Notes: a model not told the origin generated them from the sequence alone. A stretch of DNA of 49,598 bases from Candidatus Vogelbacteria bacterium RIFOXYD1_FULL_51_18 (GCA_001823095.1 MHTL01000002.1:1-49598); one strand, 5' to 3'. Positions 14,861 to 24,167 are shown, counted from the stretch's first letter. Program-made: numbers and translations.

Positions 14861-16615
14861 GTGCACACTGACCTAGAGCGGTTGAAAGTGTTTTTGGTTG
14901 ACTCCGGCTTGGTAAGCGAAGCCGATATTGATGCGGCCTCCGAGGAGGGACACACACGCAATCTTTCTTTCCAGGATATTCTCATTTCGCAGGGTAAGCT
15001 TTCTGAAGATGAGTTGCGCAAAGCGCAAGCGTATATCTTAGGCATCCCCTTTGTCTCACTTCAGGGGGAGAAAATAGATTTTTCCGTGCTCTCTACCATT
15101 CCCGAGCCGGTTGCTCGCAAATACAACATTGTCGCCTACAAGCGCAGTGAGACGGCGCTTGAGGTTGCCATGCTGGACACGGAAGACCTCGAGGCAATTG
15201 AGTTTGTAAAAAAGAGCGTGGGGCTGCGCATCCTTGCGCGACTCACCGACACCGAGAGTATGCGGCAGGCCCTCGTCCAATACCAAAAGAGTCTCAAGGC
15301 CGAGTTCGGCGACATCATCCAGAAAGAGGCCAAATCTATCACTGCGCTTTCCGAGAATATGAGTCCGGAAGAGGGCAAAGAAGCGCTCAAAAAAATGGCC
15401 GAGGACCTGCCCGTTGTGCGCATCGTGGACACCCTGCTCTCCCATGCGATCATTCAAAAGGCGTCCGACATCCACGTTGAGCAATACGAGCGGGAAGTGG
15501 TCATCCGCTACCGCATTGACGGCATTCTCCACGATGCCATGATCCTGCCGAAGAACGTCGGTCCCGGCATCATTGCGCGCGTTAAAGTGCTCTCTAGCCT
15601 GCGCCTGGATGAAAAGCGCCTCCCCCAAGACGGTCGCTTTAAAATAGATTCGCAAGGGACCAAGGTCTCTTTTCGCGTCTCCATACTCCCCACCTACTAC
15701 GGCGAGAAGGTGGTGATGCGCCTCCTCCCCGACGCGGTAAAGGGCTACACCCTGGAGGGGCTCGGCTTCCACGGGGCGGGGCTTGAACGCGTCCATGACG
15801 CAACGAGGAAGACGACGGGCATGATTCTCGTGACCGGCCCGACGGGGAGCGGCAAGTCAACCACGCTCTACACCATTTTGGATATTTTGAACAAGCCTGA
15901 CGTCAACATCTCCACTATTGAGGACCCGATTGAGTACCAGATGGCGCGCATCAACCAGACGCAAGTCAAGCCGGACATTGGTATGACCTTTGCCGCCGGC
16001 CTGCGTTCCCTCATGCGGCAGGACCCCGACATTATTATGGTGGGAGAAATCCGCGACAAAGAGACGGCAAATCTTGCGATCAACGCCGCGCTCACGGGCC
16101 ACCTCGTGCTCTCTACACTCCACACCAACTCGGCGGGGGCCACCATCCCGAGAATGCTCGATATGGGCGCCGAACCATTTCTCCTTGTGTCCACCATCAA
16201 TGTGATTGTCGCCCAGCGTCTCGTGCGCAAGCTCTGCAGGACGGAAAAGGAGGAATATCGGCTGACTGCCGCCGAGGCTGAAAAACTGGCAAAGGAAGTT
16301 GACCTCCCGCGAGTACTGAAAGTCCTTGAAGCGGAGTCTATTATTAGCCCCGGTACACCGATCACTGATGTTCCCTTCTTTAAGCCTAGACAAACTCCTG
16401 ACTGCCCCGAAGGTTATTCTGGCCGTATTGGCATCCACGAGATCATGGCCATGTCCCCCATCGTGAAGGACATGGTGATGAAGGGTGCAACAGCCGCGGC
16501 CATTGAGGAGCAGGGACGGAAGGAGGGGATGCTCTCTATGATGGAGGACGGCATTTATAAGGCGGCGCAGGGTATTACCACCATTGAGGAGGTGCTCCGC
16601 GTCGCAGCAGAGTAG
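14861..16615 (+). CDS. pilB: Type IV pilus assembly / type II secretion ATPase (PilB/GspE)
   Basis: The hexameric ATPase that powers pilus extension. An N-terminal MshEN/N1 domain (about 1-145) precedes the N2 and ATPase domains. Walker A is GPTGSGKS (326-333), the Asp box lies around STIEDPIEY, Walker B around DPDIIMVGEIRD (388-399), and the His box around LSTLHTNSA. The zinc-binding region normally has two CxxC pairs; here one Cys remains in each (LCRTEKEEY, C459, and PDCPEGYSG, C515), so the zinc site is degraded. GTG start, supported by TATACT six bases upstream. First gene of an operon with pilC and three pilin-like genes. Confidence 0.95.
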   Translation: MHTDLERLKVFLVDSGLVSEADIDAASEEGHTRNLSFQDILISQGKLSEDELRKAQAYILGIPFVSLQGEKIDFSVLSTIPEPVARKYNIVAYKRSETALEVAMLDTEDLEAIEFVKKSVGLRILARLTDTESMRQALVQYQKSLKAEFGDIIQKEAKSITALSENMSPEEGKEALKKMAEDLPVVRIVDTLLSHAIIQKASDIHVEQYEREVVIRYRIDGILHDAMILPKNVGPGIIARVKVLSSLRLDEKRLPQDGRFKIDSQGTKVSFRVSILPTYYGEKVVMRLLPDAVKGYTLEGLGFHGAGLERVHDATRKTTGMILVTGPTGSGKSTTLYTILDILNKPDVNISTIEDPIEYQMARINQTQVKPDIGMTFAAGLRSLMRQDPDIIMVGEIRDKETANLAINAALTGHLVLSTLHTNSAGATIPRMLDMGAEPFLLVSTINVIVAQRLVRKLCRTEKEEYRLTAAEAEKLAKEVDLPRVLKVLEAESIISPGTPITDVPFFKPRQTPDCPEGYSGRIGIHEIMAMSPIVKDMVMKGATAAAIEEQGRKEGMLSMMEDGIYKAAQGITTIEEVLRVAAE

Positions 16616-16619
16616 CGCT

Positions 16620-17837
16620 ATGAAGTACTCATTCCGAGCAACAAACAGCGTGGGTGAGGAGGTCAATGGCGAACGGGACGCGCAGGATTCGCTCGGACTC
16701 TCCCGAGCGCTGCGCATGGAGGGACTCTCGCCAATACTCGTCAAACCTATCCCGCAAAAGAGAGAACTGCTGGACCAACTTCTTGGGTCTTTCAGGAGTC
16801 CCCTCTCTCTCCACGACAAAATACTCTTTGCGAGTAATCTTGGCGCCATGATTGAGGCGGGACTCTCACTCTCCCGCGCGCTTGAGGTTATTGAACGGCA
16901 GGGCGGGAGCACTCGCTCTAAGGCGGTTGTTCACACGATTGCCGAGCGGGTACGCGGCGGCGGGAGCCTCCATGATTCTCTTGCGCTATACTCAAACATT
17001 TTCCCGCCGATCTTTATTGCCATGGTTGCGGCGGGGGAGGAATCGGGCAAGCTCTCCCAGTCGCTCGGCATTATTTCCTCCCAACTTGAAAAGAGTTACG
17101 AACTGCGGCGCAAAATTCGCGGGGCTATGATGTACCCCGCAGTCATTGTTACGGTTATTATTCTCATCGGGATTCTCATGATGATTTACGTGGTGCCGAC
17201 GCTCACCGCGACTTTCAAGGACCTCGGCGTTGAGCTCCCGCTCTCCACGCGATTGGTGATTTGGTTCAGCGACTTCGTGAGCGCGCGCAAAATTTTCACA
17301 CTCCTCGCCTTCCCCGTTATTCTGCTTGGCTTCTGGCGTGGCCTAAAGATCCCGAGCGTGAAGCGTCTTTTTGAAATATTGGTCCTCAAACTCCCCCTCA
17401 TTTCGCCGCTCATACAAAAAATAAACTCGGCCATGACGATGCGCACCATTTCCTCGCTCGTTTCCTCCGGCGTCTCAATGGTGGAATCTCTGCGCATCAC
17501 CGAGGACGTACTGCAGAATCACGCCTACAGAGAACTGCTCCGGCATGCGCGCGAGAGCGTGCAGAAAGGGCTCCCGCTCTCTGCGAGTTTCCGCGGAAAT
17601 GAGAAACTCTACCCTATCCTTGTTGGAGAGCTCACGGCAGTCGGGGAGGAGACGGGAGACCTGCCCGGCATGCTCATGAAGGGGGCAGAATTTTATGAGA
17701 AGGAAGTGGAACAGGTGACCAAAAACCTCTCAACCATTATTGAGCCCGTGCTCATGGTGCTCATCGGTATTGTCGTCGGCTTTTTTGCTATCGCTATGCT
17801 TGGACCAATGTATTCGCTCACCGATGCAATCAAGTAG
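16620..17837 (+). CDS. pilC: Type IV pilus inner-membrane platform protein (PilC/GspF)
   Basis: The polytopic platform that works with the PilB ATPase. Two T2SF domains are visible, each with the helical motif: LGAMIEAGLSLSRALEVIERQGGSTRSKAV and ISSLVSSGVSMVESLRITEDVLQN. Membrane helices follow each (AVIVTVIILIGILMMIYVVPTL and PVLMVLIGIVVGFFAIAML), with the conserved VGEETGDLPGMLMKGAEFYEKEVE. Start at ATG 16620, four bases past the pilB stop, giving 405 aa, the family norm. The ORF-track start inside pilB adds unrelated residues. Confidence 0.96.
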   Translation: MKYSFRATNSVGEEVNGERDAQDSLGLSRALRMEGLSPILVKPIPQKRELLDQLLGSFRSPLSLHDKILFASNLGAMIEAGLSLSRALEVIERQGGSTRSKAVVHTIAERVRGGGSLHDSLALYSNIFPPIFIAMVAAGEESGKLSQSLGIISSQLEKSYELRRKIRGAMMYPAVIVTVIILIGILMMIYVVPTLTATFKDLGVELPLSTRLVIWFSDFVSARKIFTLLAFPVILLGFWRGLKIPSVKRLFEILVLKLPLISPLIQKINSAMTMRTISSLVSSGVSMVESLRITEDVLQNHAYRELLRHARESVQKGLPLSASFRGNEKLYPILVGELTAVGEETGDLPGMLMKGAEFYEKEVEQVTKNLSTIIEPVLMVLIGIVVGFFAIAMLGPMYSLTDAIK

Positions 17838-19656
17838 CACACAACGGACCTGCGTAACCGGCAGGCGGGGATTAACGCTCGTAGAAGTGCTCGTCGGCAT
17901 CGCCATTTTTCTCATCATCTCTCTCGGCATTTACGAGGGCTATGCTGGCATCATGAGGCTCGTCGGCGCGTCAAAAATCCGCACGCTCGCCATGCTTGCG
18001 GCCAATGAGGAGATTGAGCTTATCCGAAATTTTCCTTACGGAGATGTCGGCATTGAGCAGGGAATCCCGCTGGGCATCATCCCTCGTGAGCAAACGGTAG
18101 TTAAGGGCGGGGTGAGCTTTCTCCTGCGCACTACGGTGCGCAACATTGACGACCCTTTTGACGGGACCATCGGCGGGAGCCCCAACGATCTCTCGCCCGC
18201 TGATTACAAGCAGGTTGCCATTGATGTTGGCTGTCCTGCCTGCAAAAATTTTTCCACCACTACCGTTACCACAACGATTGCCCCGAAAAATCTTGAGAGC
18301 ACAGGGAGCAACGGCGCGCTCTTTATCATCGTCTTTGACGCCAATGGTGTCGGCATTCCCGGCGCAAGCGTCCATATTGAAAATCCAAGCGCCTCTCCCG
18401 CGATTGTCATCAATGAGCTCACCAACAACGACGGCATGCTCCAGCTTGTTGATGTTCCGCCCGGAACCTTTGCATACCAAATTACCGTGACCAAGGCCGG
18501 CTATTCAACGGCGCGCACCTATCCCGTTGACGATCCTGATAATCCCAATCCCTCGCAGGTTCATGCGACGGTCGCTACGGGGGCGCTCACCGAGATGAGC
18601 TTTGCCATTGATCAGGTGTCTACACTCTTGGTTGAAACAGTACGCGAGAACTGCGAAGCGGTTCCGGATTCTTCTTTTACCCTCCATGGGGCAAAAACAG
18701 TCGGCACTGACCCGACCATCTACAAATACGACCAGAGCCATGTGACGGGGAGCGATGGCAGGACAACCATAAATTCCTTGGAGTGGGATACCTACACTCC
18801 CGCGCTCACTGAAAGCTCGCTGGACTTTGCGGGCTCGTTGCCCCTCTCTCCTTTTGCGCTCAATCCCGGAGCGGAACTGACGCTGCGACTGGTGATAGCC
18901 ACAAAGGACTCAAACACGCTTTTGGTGACCGTAAAGGATGTGGCAGGAGGACTTCCGCTCTCCGATGCGACAGTTATACTCTCTCGGACGGGATTTTCAG
19001 AATCAAAAGTGACGAATCGCGGTCATCTGACTCAAACAGACTGGTCGGGCGGCGGCGGACAGGTTCTCTATAATGATGAGACAAAGTATTACAACGCGAA
19101 TTCAATTGATAACGGGGGCGGCGGCGGAGTGCCCGCCGGCGAGCTTGCGCTTGCGACTGTGCTGGAACAATACGCAAGCGCCGGGAATCTGGAGTCATCC
19201 GTTATGGATACTGGCGGCGCTTCCACGACCTACTACACGCTACTCTGGGAGCCCGGCAACCAAGCGACTTCTACGGGAACGGAGAGCATCAGGTTCCAAA
19301 TAGCCACAGGCAATGATCCTGCAACGACTACATGGAATTATCGCGGTCCTGACGGGAGCTCCGGGAGTTACTACAGCATCTCAAACGGCAGTATCAGCGC
19401 GACGCACAGCAACGAGCGCTACCTGCGCTACACACTACTCCTGCAAACTGCGGATACCTCGGTGAGTCCGTCATTGAGCAATCTGTCGGTGACCTACGGC
19501 TCGCTCTGCACTCCCTACGGCCAGGCGCTCTTCCAGGGGCTTGAGCTTGGAACCTACACGGTGACCGTCGGGCGAGCGGGGTACCAAACCTACACCAATG
19601 ACAGCGTCTCCATTGGCGGCGCGTGGCAAGGGCTAGACGTCTCACTTTCACCATGA
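17824..19656 (+). CDS. Large prepilin-like protein with carboxypeptidase-regulatory-like domains
   Basis: A type III (prepilin) signal is visible: RRG then LTLVEVLVGIAIFLIISLG, with Gly16 before the cleavage site and Glu21 at position +5, so a prepilin peptidase would process it. The N-terminal part resembles GspI/PilV-type pseudopilins. Unlike those (usually 120-200 aa), it continues to 610 aa with at least two regions resembling CarboxypepD_reg or Cna-B domains (VPGTFAYQITVTKAGYST-like segments; LELGTYTVTVGRAGYQTYTND near the end) and a Gly/Ser/Thr-rich stretch between. It is probably a minor pilin with an adhesive or structural tail. It overlaps pilC by 14 bases. Confidence 0.82.
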   Translation: MQSSSTQRTCVTGRRGLTLVEVLVGIAIFLIISLGIYEGYAGIMRLVGASKIRTLAMLAANEEIELIRNFPYGDVGIEQGIPLGIIPREQTVVKGGVSFLLRTTVRNIDDPFDGTIGGSPNDLSPADYKQVAIDVGCPACKNFSTTTVTTTIAPKNLESTGSNGALFIIVFDANGVGIPGASVHIENPSASPAIVINELTNNDGMLQLVDVPPGTFAYQITVTKAGYSTARTYPVDDPDNPNPSQVHATVATGALTEMSFAIDQVSTLLVETVRENCEAVPDSSFTLHGAKTVGTDPTIYKYDQSHVTGSDGRTTINSLEWDTYTPALTESSLDFAGSLPLSPFALNPGAELTLRLVIATKDSNTLLVTVKDVAGGLPLSDATVILSRTGFSESKVTNRGHLTQTDWSGGGGQVLYNDETKYYNANSIDNGGGGGVPAGELALATVLEQYASAGNLESSVMDTGGASTTYYTLLWEPGNQATSTGTESIRFQIATGNDPATTTWNYRGPDGSSGSYYSISNGSISATHSNERYLRYTLLLQTADTSVSPSLSNLSVTYGSLCTPYGQALFQGLELGTYTVTVGRAGYQTYTNDSVSIGGAWQGLDVSLSP

Positions 19657-20288
19657 TGCATAACATGTCACAGGTGAAAGTGGTTACCGTAAGCCCGTCG
19701 AAGGGGTTCAGTCTTGTAGAAATGCTTGTTGTGATTGGAATTCTCGGCATCATCGGACTTGCGCTCTCAAACTTTCAAGTAGACGTATGGAGGCAGAACG
19801 CGGCGCAGCAGTCGGCGCTTGAGGCGGAAGGAGAACTGCGCAATACGCTCCGGCAATTTATGCATGATGTGCGCGGCGCCTCGCAGAGCAATACCGGCAG
19901 TTACGCAGTAGAGCTTGCCTCAAGCGCTGCGCTCACCATCTACAGCGACGTGGATGGTGATGTGAACCGAGAGCGCGTGCGCTACCGGCTCGTCAATGGC
20001 ACGGTCACCCGCGGCACTACCAAGCCGACGGGATCGCCGGCGAGCTACCTTGACGCAAATGAGAGCATACAGACCATGGTGCGCTCCGTGGCGACTGCCA
20101 CAACGCGCTTTGATTACTTTGACGGGAGCTATATGGGCACAACATCTCCGCTTACTGTCCCCGTTGACCACTCGCGCGTGCGCTTCATCCGTTTTACCAT
20201 TGCCGTAGACAAGGATCCCTCTCTCCCGCCTGCGGCGATTACCATGACGGGCTCCGCTGTCGTGCGCAGTCTCAAAGATAATTTTTAA
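19653..20288 (+). CDS. Pseudopilin (PilW/GspJ-like)
   Basis: A 211-residue prepilin-like protein. The cleavage motif is KG-FSLVEMLVVIGILGIIGLAL, with Gly18 and Glu23 at +5. A helical stalk (QQSALEAEGELRNTLRQFMHDVR) then leads to a beta-rich head. The ATG at 19653 overlaps the upstream TGA as ATGA, indicating translational coupling; the ATG at 19656 is an alternative. A minor pilin role is inferred from the operon. Confidence 0.87.
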   Translation: MMHNMSQVKVVTVSPSKGFSLVEMLVVIGILGIIGLALSNFQVDVWRQNAAQQSALEAEGELRNTLRQFMHDVRGASQSNTGSYAVELASSAALTIYSDVDGDVNRERVRYRLVNGTVTRGTTKPTGSPASYLDANESIQTMVRSVATATTRFDYFDGSYMGTTSPLTVPVDHSRVRFIRFTIAVDKDPSLPPAAITMTGSAVVRSLKDNF

Positions 20289-20290
20289 TC

Positions 20291-21736
20291 ATGCGCAAAA
20301 TACCTCTCCAGCGCGGCTACCTCATCATCCACACCATCGTCTATGGAGCTATTGCGCTTATCCTTATCACCGGGCTCGCCAACTGGGGGAGCGTTAATAT
20401 CCGCGCCGGGCGCGATGCGGCGTTGCGCGAGCAGGCCTTCCAGATTGCCGAGGCGGGCATTGAGTACTACCGCTGGCACCTCGCGCACGCTTCTACCGAC
20501 TATCAGGACGGCGCTGGCGCCCCCGGGCCCTACGTGCACGAGTACCGTGATGCGACCGGAGCAGTGATCGGGACCTTTACGCTCACCATCACTCCGCCGC
20601 CAGTTGGCTCTACACTCGTCATTGTGGTCTCGGAAGGAGTCGTAACCGCAAATCCTTCCATCACGCGCCGCATTGAAGCAAAGTTTGCCATTCCCTCCAT
20701 CGCCAAGTTTGCCTTTGTTGCCAATTCCAAGATGCGTTTTGGCGCGGGAACGGAAGTGTTTGGCCCTATCCACTCCAATGACGGTATCCGCTTTGACGGG
20801 TTGGCGCACAATCTGGTGACGAGCTTTAAATATAGCTACGACGACCCTGACCACAGCGGCGCCGACGAGTACGGCGTACACACGCATCTCTCTCCCAGCG
20901 ACCCTGTCCCGCCTGTGCCACCACCGCCCGGCACGCCGCCCTCGCGCACGGATGTTTTTATATCGGGGCGGCAAGTAAGCGTACCGGCAGTGGACTGGAA
21001 CGGATTTACTCAAGACCTTTCGCAGATGAAGACCGATGCGCAGACAAGCGGGCGCTATTTTGCGGGATCGGGCGCGCTGGGCTACAACATCGTGCTTAAG
21101 ACGGACGATACCTTTGACCTCTACACGGTGACGAGCCTCGTGAGCCCTCAATCAAACTGCTATAACTCGCAGAACCAGAGCGGTTGGGGAACCTGGAGTA
21201 TTGCCAGTGAGACCCTGCTGGGCAATTACGCCTTCCCCGCGAACGGACTCGTCTTCCTTGAAGACAACGTATGGGTTGAGGGAACGATTTCCAGTGCGCG
21301 GCTCACCATTGCGGCGGGGCGCTTCCCTGAAAGCTCGTCAACAAATGCCAATATCATCGTCAATGAGGACATCCGTTACACTAACTACGACGGCGCTGAC
21401 GTGCTAGGTCTCATTGCGCAGGGTAATATAAATGTCGGGCTAGTGAGCAATGATGTGCTTACCATAGACGCGGCAATTGTTGCAAAAAATGGCCGCGCGG
21501 GGCGCTACTACTATCGCTACGCGTTCTCAAAAAGCTGTTCGCCTTACCACCAACGCGATACCATCAACCTCTTTGGCATGATCGCTACCAAGGAGCGTTA
21601 CGGCTTTGCCTACACGGACGGCAATGGCTACGAAACACGTAACATCATTTACGACGGGAACCTTCTCTATGGTCCGCCGCCCTCCTTCCCGCTCACCTCG
21701 GACCAGTACCAGACAATTTCCTGGCGGGAGCTCTGA
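20291..21736 (+). CDS. Pilus-associated protein with prepilin-like N-terminus (PilX-like)
   Basis: The N-terminus MRKIPLQRGYLIIHTIVYGAIALILITGLANWGS is a hydrophobic pilin-type helix after Gly9, and EQAFQIAEAGIEYYRWHL is the A-x-x-x-AEAG-x-x-x-x helix typical of PilX/PilX_N-like proteins. The long C-terminal part (about 150-481) looks like a beta-solenoid or adhesin-like domain (IHSNDGIRFDG; NIIVNEDIRYTNYDGADVLGLIAQGNI), a pattern common in polymer-forming and DUF4900-type proteins. Last gene of the pilus operon. The +5 Glu is not present, so processing by prepilin peptidase is uncertain. Confidence 0.8.
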   Translation: MRKIPLQRGYLIIHTIVYGAIALILITGLANWGSVNIRAGRDAALREQAFQIAEAGIEYYRWHLAHASTDYQDGAGAPGPYVHEYRDATGAVIGTFTLTITPPPVGSTLVIVVSEGVVTANPSITRRIEAKFAIPSIAKFAFVANSKMRFGAGTEVFGPIHSNDGIRFDGLAHNLVTSFKYSYDDPDHSGADEYGVHTHLSPSDPVPPVPPPPGTPPSRTDVFISGRQVSVPAVDWNGFTQDLSQMKTDAQTSGRYFAGSGALGYNIVLKTDDTFDLYTVTSLVSPQSNCYNSQNQSGWGTWSIASETLLGNYAFPANGLVFLEDNVWVEGTISSARLTIAAGRFPESSSTNANIIVNEDIRYTNYDGADVLGLIAQGNINVGLVSNDVLTIDAAIVAKNGRAGRYYYRYAFSKSCSPYHQRDTINLFGMIATKERYGFAYTDGNGYETRNIIYDGNLLYGPPPSFPLTSDQYQTISWREL

Positions 21737-21741
21737 TGCGC

Positions 21742-21747
21742 TATACT
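21742..21747 (+). promoter_or_regulatory. Internal -10 box TATACT before tpiA
   Basis: Six bases separate TATACT from the second ATG of tpiA (21754), giving a leaderless tpiA-pgk transcript. This favours 21754 over the ORF-track start at 21736. Confidence 0.5.
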
Positions 21748-21753
21748 GGGATG

Positions 21754-22563
21754 ATGAGAGATAGTATCCTTGCCTGTAATTGGAAGATGAATCCCGGGCG
21801 CCGCCACGAGGCGGAGACCCTCTACCAAGGGCTCGTAGCCGCAAGTAAGGCGCTTAAAGCTTCTGAAATCTGGATTGCTCCGCCTACGCCCTTTATAGAT
21901 GGCTTGCGCGAACGGCGGATTTTCAAGCGGCTCTCTCTGGGGGCTCAAGACTGCTCGCGCTTTACGATGGGCGCCCACACCGGGGAGGTGAGCGCTGCAA
22001 TGCTCAAGGAGGCGGGCGCACAATTTGTGATTGTCGGACACTCCGAGCGCCGCGCCATGGGGGAGAGCGATACGGACGTGAATACGAAGGTGCAGTATGC
22101 GCTGAAGGCAAGAATCACCGTGCTTCTGTGTGTGGGAGAAAAGCTCCGTGACGGAGATGGGGAGTACCTTGCGGTTATCGCGAGCCAAGTGAGGAGCGCA
22201 CTCATGGGCGTGCCCAAGAGCGCCTCGTGCCGCCTCGTGATTGCCTATGAGCCGGTGTGGGCCATTGGTGAGCATGCGGCGGCGCCCGCAACCCCGGAGG
22301 ATTTCAGAAGCGTCTCCATCTACATTAAAAAAGTGGTCAGCGAGCAGGTGGGCGCTGGCGCCGCGCTCTCGGTGCCGGTTCTCTACGGCGGCTCGGTGTC
22401 AAAAGACAATGCTATGGGTTTCTTGGACGAGGGGCATGCGGACGGGCTCCTCATCGGGAGGGAGTCGCTCAAACTCTCTGCCATGAAGACAATCATCGCT
22501 GATGCCGAAGCGCTCGGGCGGGCGCGGGCACAGAGAAGCAGAAAACATGAGAGAACTCGCTAA
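21754..22563 (+). CDS. tpiA: Triose-phosphate isomerase
   Basis: Interconverts glyceraldehyde-3-phosphate and dihydroxyacetone phosphate in the cytoplasm. All key elements are present: substrate lysine in ACNWKMN (about 7-13), catalytic His in VIVGHSERRAMGE, catalytic Glu in AYEPVWAIG, and the phosphate-binding YGGSVSKDN and GLLIGRESLK. Length 269 aa, slightly long owing to a basic C-terminal tail (RARAQRSRKHERTR). The 3' end overlaps pgk by 17 bases, so the two are coupled. Start chosen at 21754 from the -10 spacing. Confidence 0.96.
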   Translation: MRDSILACNWKMNPGRRHEAETLYQGLVAASKALKASEIWIAPPTPFIDGLRERRIFKRLSLGAQDCSRFTMGAHTGEVSAAMLKEAGAQFVIVGHSERRAMGESDTDVNTKVQYALKARITVLLCVGEKLRDGDGEYLAVIASQVRSALMGVPKSASCRLVIAYEPVWAIGEHAAAPATPEDFRSVSIYIKKVVSEQVGAGAALSVPVLYGGSVSKDNAMGFLDEGHADGLLIGRESLKLSAMKTIIADAEALGRARAQRSRKHERTR

Positions 22564-23668
22564 GCTTAAAGAGAAAAGCCTGCGCGGGAAGCATGTGCTC
22601 CTGCGCCTTGACCTTAATGTTCCTATTGAAGAGGGAAGGGTGATTGATCGCTTTCGCCTTGACCGCGCGCTCCCGACAATTGCGTCCTTGCGCAAGGCCG
22701 GCGCCAAGACCATTATCCTCTCTCATCTCGGGCGTGCGGGGGGCTCGCTCCTGCCAGTGGCTCGCGAGCTCAACAGCGTTATTGACGCGGGCTTTATCCC
22801 CGCGCCTCTGCGGGAGGTGCACAAAACTTTGCGCGAACTCGGAGACGGCGGTGTGGTGCTCTTGGAGAACCTGCGGCGCGACCCCGGGGAGGAAAAGGGG
22901 AGCGCGGCCTTTGCAAAGGCGCTTGCCGCGCTCGGGAATATCTATGTCAACGACGCCTTCTCCGTTTCGCACCGCAAGCATGCGAGCGTGTACGCCCTGC
23001 CGCGGCTCCTCCCTCACTATGCGGGACCCTTGTTTGTGGAAGAGGTGAGTAATTTAAAAAAGGCCTTTAGCCCGCGGCACCCCTTTGTGCTGATTTTGGG
23101 TGGCGCAAAGTTTGAGACCAAGGTGCCCGTGCTCAAAAGATTTTTAAAGATCGCCGACCGCATTGTGGTGGTGGGAGCCATCGCGCATGCCTTCTTTAGG
23201 GCGCAAGGTTGTGAGCTCGGCAAATCGCGCATAGACAAGAGCGTGTCGGCAAAACCCTTCCTGCGGGCGGTGAAAGACGGACGCATTATCCTCCCGTCCG
23301 ACGCGCTTGTCTCTAATGGCTCTGCGGTTGAGGGAAAGGCGGTGACTGCGCTCGCGAAGGGGGACACGATTGTTGATATCGGACCGCAGGGGATTGAGGA
23401 GCTGCGCAGAGCGCTCAAGGGCGCGAAGATGATTCTCTGGAATGGCCCTTCGGGCAACTACGAGAGCGGCTACGGCGGTGGGACGGTGGCCATCGCGCGC
23501 ATGATTGCACGCTCCTCCGCATACTCTATCGTGGGAGGCGGCGATACCGTCACCGCTGTGCAGAAGACAGGGCTCATATCCAAATTTGATTTTGTCTCCA
23601 CCGGCGGCGGAGCCATGTTGAGCTACCTCGCCACTGGAACTCTCCCGGGTATTGAGGCACTTGACTGA
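22547..23668 (+). CDS. pgk: Phosphoglycerate kinase
   Basis: Transfers phosphate from 1,3-bisphosphoglycerate to ADP. The N-domain substrate motif LLRLDLNVPIEEGRVID (about 18-34), SHLGRAGG, ENLRRDPGEEK, NDAFSVSHRKHAS, the LGGAKFETKVPVLKRFL linker and the C-domain nucleotide motif GGGDTVTAV...STGGGAMLSYLATGTLPGIEAL are all present. At 373 aa it is a short but complete form. Start at 22547 gives the family N-terminus. Its TGA stop overlaps an inverted repeat that also occurs at the fusA stop. Confidence 0.97.
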   Translation: MRELAKLKEKSLRGKHVLLRLDLNVPIEEGRVIDRFRLDRALPTIASLRKAGAKTIILSHLGRAGGSLLPVARELNSVIDAGFIPAPLREVHKTLRELGDGGVVLLENLRRDPGEEKGSAAFAKALAALGNIYVNDAFSVSHRKHASVYALPRLLPHYAGPLFVEEVSNLKKAFSPRHPFVLILGGAKFETKVPVLKRFLKIADRIVVVGAIAHAFFRAQGCELGKSRIDKSVSAKPFLRAVKDGRIILPSDALVSNGSAVEGKAVTALAKGDTIVDIGPQGIEELRRALKGAKMILWNGPSGNYESGYGGGTVAIARMIARSSAYSIVGGGDTVTAVQKTGLISKFDFVSTGGGAMLSYLATGTLPGIEALD

Positions 23669-23685
23669 AGTCTGACTCCAGTCAA
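23661..23685. repeat. Inverted repeat TTGACTGAAGTC-T-GACTCCAGTCAA at the pgk stop
   Basis: A 25-base hairpin with one mismatched pair that contains the pgk TGA. A close copy sits at the fusA stop (35618-35650). Confidence 0.75.
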
Positions 23686-23693
23686 TCAACTTG

Positions 23694-23730
23694 CCGCTAT
23701 CAGTTCATCTGATGGCGGTTTTATTTTACC
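23694..23730 (+). terminator. Intrinsic terminator of tpiA-pgk
   Basis: GCCGCTATCAG pairs with CTGATGGCGGT around TTCAT, followed by TTTATTTT. Confidence 0.75.
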
Positions 23731-24167
23731 ACGCTGGAATCTGATGAAGGCGGGTTTGCCAATTCTGCTCTGATTGTGGCGGCGGCAGTGGAGAGCTCGG
23801 TGGGAGAAACATCTTCTTTGCCTCCCCAGTGCACGTGCCCATCATCCTTATAGCGCGGCATGATGTGCACATGAGAATGGAATATGAGTTGTCCCGCGGC
23901 CCCCTCGTTATTCCAACCAATGTTAATGCCGTCAGCTTTAGTTGAGGACTGTATTGCTGTTGCAAGCTTTTGTAGAACTGGCCCTACTTCACGCAAGAGT
24001 TTTGCCGGCATATCAAAGAGATTGCGATAGTGCTTTTTAGATACAAGGAGTGTATGCCCCACATGGAGGGGCTTGATGTCTAAAAACGCCACAAAGCGTT
24101 CATCCTCGTAGACTTTCTCGGCAGGAATAGCCCCTGCTATAATCTTGCAAAAGACGCAGTCCTCCAT
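23721..24167 (-). CDS. HIT-family nucleotide hydrolase/transferase
   Basis: A 148-residue histidine-triad protein, likely to hydrolyse nucleoside phosphoramidates or similar AMP conjugates. The HIT motif is HSHVHIMPR, preceded by CVFCKIIAGAIPAEKVYEDE at the N-terminus and LLVSKKHYRN in the middle. The start at 24167 gives the usual N-terminus MEDCVFCKII and is six bases downstream of a TATACT box; the ORF-track start at 24281 lies in recJ. It is divergent from recJ with overlapping promoters. Confidence 0.93.
   Translation of the reverse strand: MEDCVFCKIIAGAIPAEKVYEDERFVAFLDIKPLHVGHTLLVSKKHYRNLFDMPAKLLREVGPVLQKLATAIQSSTKADGINIGWNNEGAAGQLIFHSHVHIMPRYKDDGHVHWGGKEDVSPTELSTAAATIRAELANPPSSDSSVVK

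Noticed and set aside
15857-16912. 351-aa minus-strand ORF opposite pilB and pilC
   Set aside because: It spans the junction of two certain genes on the other strand and has no start context or recognisable domain.
20285-21151. 288-aa minus-strand ORF opposite the PilX-like gene
   Set aside because: It is an Arg/His/Val-rich antisense frame without a start context; the plus-strand frame has a pilin-type N-terminus and operon context.
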